From positions 36,810 to 100,809 of the forward strand of contig CALWLJ010000013.1 in NCBI GenBank assembly GCA_944381495.1: a stretch of 64,000 nt of DNA, given 5' to 3'. The notes beneath the pieces were generated by a model, which had not been told where the DNA came from, did no database searches, and saw only the letters and a program-made list of their open reading frames with translations. Positions 63,293 through 64,000 of this stretch are shown one piece after another (the stretch's first letter is position 1; every line of letters begins with the position of its first letter). The stretch is from an uncultured Mediterraneibacter sp. (lineage in GTDB: Bacteria > Bacillota > Clostridia > Lachnospirales > Lachnospiraceae). A program made the translations under genes and the position numbers.

Positions 63293-63841
63293 TTATTTCA
63301 GCAAATCTGCAATACAGAGTTCAAGTTCTTTAAAAATCCCGACATAAGCGGTAGCGGAAAATGAAAATTGCCGAAAATCTTCCGAATCCGAAAAGAAATA
63401 AGCATGGACCATATTGTTTGCCGGGTCTACGATCCAGTATTCCCGGACACCTGCTGCGCGGTATTTGAACAGCTTTGTAATGTAGTCCATCCGCTGACTG
63501 GAAGGAGAGACAATCTCTATGATCCAGTCAGGAGCTCCATTGCAGCCTTTATCAGTGAGTTTGCTTTTATCACATATGACGCTTATATCCGGCTCAACAT
63601 AGTTCTTATCGTCCTTATTAAGAAAAACGGCAAATGGGGCAGGATAGACTTCGCAGGAGCCGTTTTTCCTTCTGATATAATCTCTGATAGTTGCTGACAG
63701 TTCCATGACAAGTTTCTGATGCATTCGGCCTGGCGGCGCCATCATATATATCTTGCCGTCGATCAGTTCTGCGCGTTCCCCTTCCGGGAGAGAATAGATG
63801 TCATCTGTTGTATATGAAGTTTTTTGAGGCAGCGGCATCAT
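63293..63841 (-). CDS. Uma2 family endonuclease-like protein (DUF820)
   Basis: This 182-residue protein has the PD-(D/E)XK-like DUF820 pattern: ERAELIDGKIYMMAPPGRMHQ (~21), FLNKDDKNYVEPDISVICDK, GAPDWIIEIVSPSSQRMDY and KYRAAGVREYWIVDP. No ribosome site is seen before ATG 63841. A perfect hairpin ends just upstream, and an IS200-like end follows, so its upstream region may have been replaced. Confidence 0.9.
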   Translation of the reverse strand: MMPLPQKTSYTTDDIYSLPEGERAELIDGKIYMMAPPGRMHQKLVMELSATIRDYIRRKNGSCEVYPAPFAVFLNKDDKNYVEPDISVICDKSKLTDKGCNGAPDWIIEIVSPSSQRMDYITKLFKYRAAGVREYWIVDPANNMVHAYFFSDSEDFRQFSFSATAYVGIFKELELCIADLLK

Positions 63842-63842
63842 G

Positions 63843-63864
63843 GTTGGGGGCTTTTGCCCCCAAC
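63843..63864. terminator. GC hairpin next to the Uma2 start
   Basis: GTTGGGGGC (63843-63851) pairs with GCCCCCAAC (63856-63864) around a TTTT loop. It could be a terminator from the right or an element end. Confidence 0.5.
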
Positions 63865-64000
63865 ATCATACTATAGTGACTATAAATGAAAGGCCTAATC
63901 CCCCAGCTATGCTGGGGAGAATAGAGTAAGCAGGAGCGTGTAAGATATTAATAAAAAGCCTCCTATGCTAAAATGAGAATGGTGTCGCAAGCCAAACTCA
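63865..64000 (+). mobile_element. Probable left end of an IS200/IS605-type element (partial)
   Basis: CCCCAGC-TAT-GCTGGGG (63901-63917) is a subterminal hairpin as in single-strand transposons. Then CCTCCTATG (near 63959) lies in a leader with GGTGTCGCAAGC; in IS200 such a sequence pairs with the ribosome site of the transposase. The transposase itself would begin beyond base 64000. Confidence 0.5.

Noticed and set aside
1-64000. CRISPR array, rRNA genes or complete prophage
   Set aside because: No regularly spaced repeats, rRNA sequence or phage structural genes were seen on either strand.

Overview
The window looks like chromosomal DNA from a gut-type Clostridia, most likely Lachnospiraceae. 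This is inferred from gene style (AGGAGG ribosome sites, TTGACA/TATAAT promoters, a T-box in front of trp, the Lar nickel-cofactor genes, HAAS/PadR pairs, DUF969-DUF979-Pcp, many ferredoxin-type redox proteins and a PKTGD-type surface anchor). No rRNA, CRISPR array or complete prophage is seen. No database search was possible, so family names rest on motifs visible in the translations.

Layout. 1-1700: the tail of an unidentified gene, a PadR regulator with its probable operator, a HAAS-domain membrane protein, and tRNA-Trp(CCA) with its own promoter and terminator. 1800-6710: a probable small RNA, then two minus-strand ECF sigma modules, one with a zinc-binding anti-sigma protein and one with an ABC-type membrane system. 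6875-9120: a frameshifted surface 5'-nucleotidase. 9164-17243: a divergent TetR regulator and a five-gene redox operon (FMN-reductase-like protein, NuoG/GltD-like iron-sulfur flavoprotein, NuoF/ferredoxin/fumarate-reductase-like fusion, DUF1097 membrane protein, PhlG/phloretin-hydrolase-like enzyme). I think this operon is the best candidate for an undescribed catabolic or respiratory system. 17373-21374: a two-component system, a lipid-anchored or membrane-anchored unknown, and a VanY-like carboxypeptidase, with a shared 15-base repeat upstream of both transcription units. 21562-35921: alanine symporter, HAD phosphatase, LysR regulator, an ABC importer whose permease and ATPase are fused, MATE pump, iron-sulfur aldo/keto reductase-like protein, CapA-like protein and a very large MacB-type exporter with internal repeats. 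35984-43189: a DUF362 protein, DUF969/DUF979/pyroglutamyl peptidase, DUF3842, and larE-larB-larC for the nickel pincer cofactor. 43300-49591: gene remnants, TetR, an FtsH protease with a small partner, and a radical SAM enzyme. 49595-50159: three consecutive palindromic elements. 50188-54281: a CmpB-like membrane protein, AraC regulator and GH43 xylosidase. 54290-61339: promoter, tryptophan T-box and trpEGDCFBA. 61343-64000: a second palindrome, a DUF2798 protein, a GH3 remnant, flavodoxin, Uma2 nuclease-like protein and the probable left end of an IS200-type element.

Two dispersed repeat families stand out. One is a 67-71 base module (661-727, 41842-41908, 43309-43379). In its first two copies it starts on the stop codon of the upstream gene and ends exactly on the ATG of the next gene, carrying two hairpins and a ribosome-binding site; it looks like a mobile gene-junction element. 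The other is a palindromic element after the radical SAM gene (49595-49910) and after trpA (61343-61461), with the same outer arms but very different central parts.
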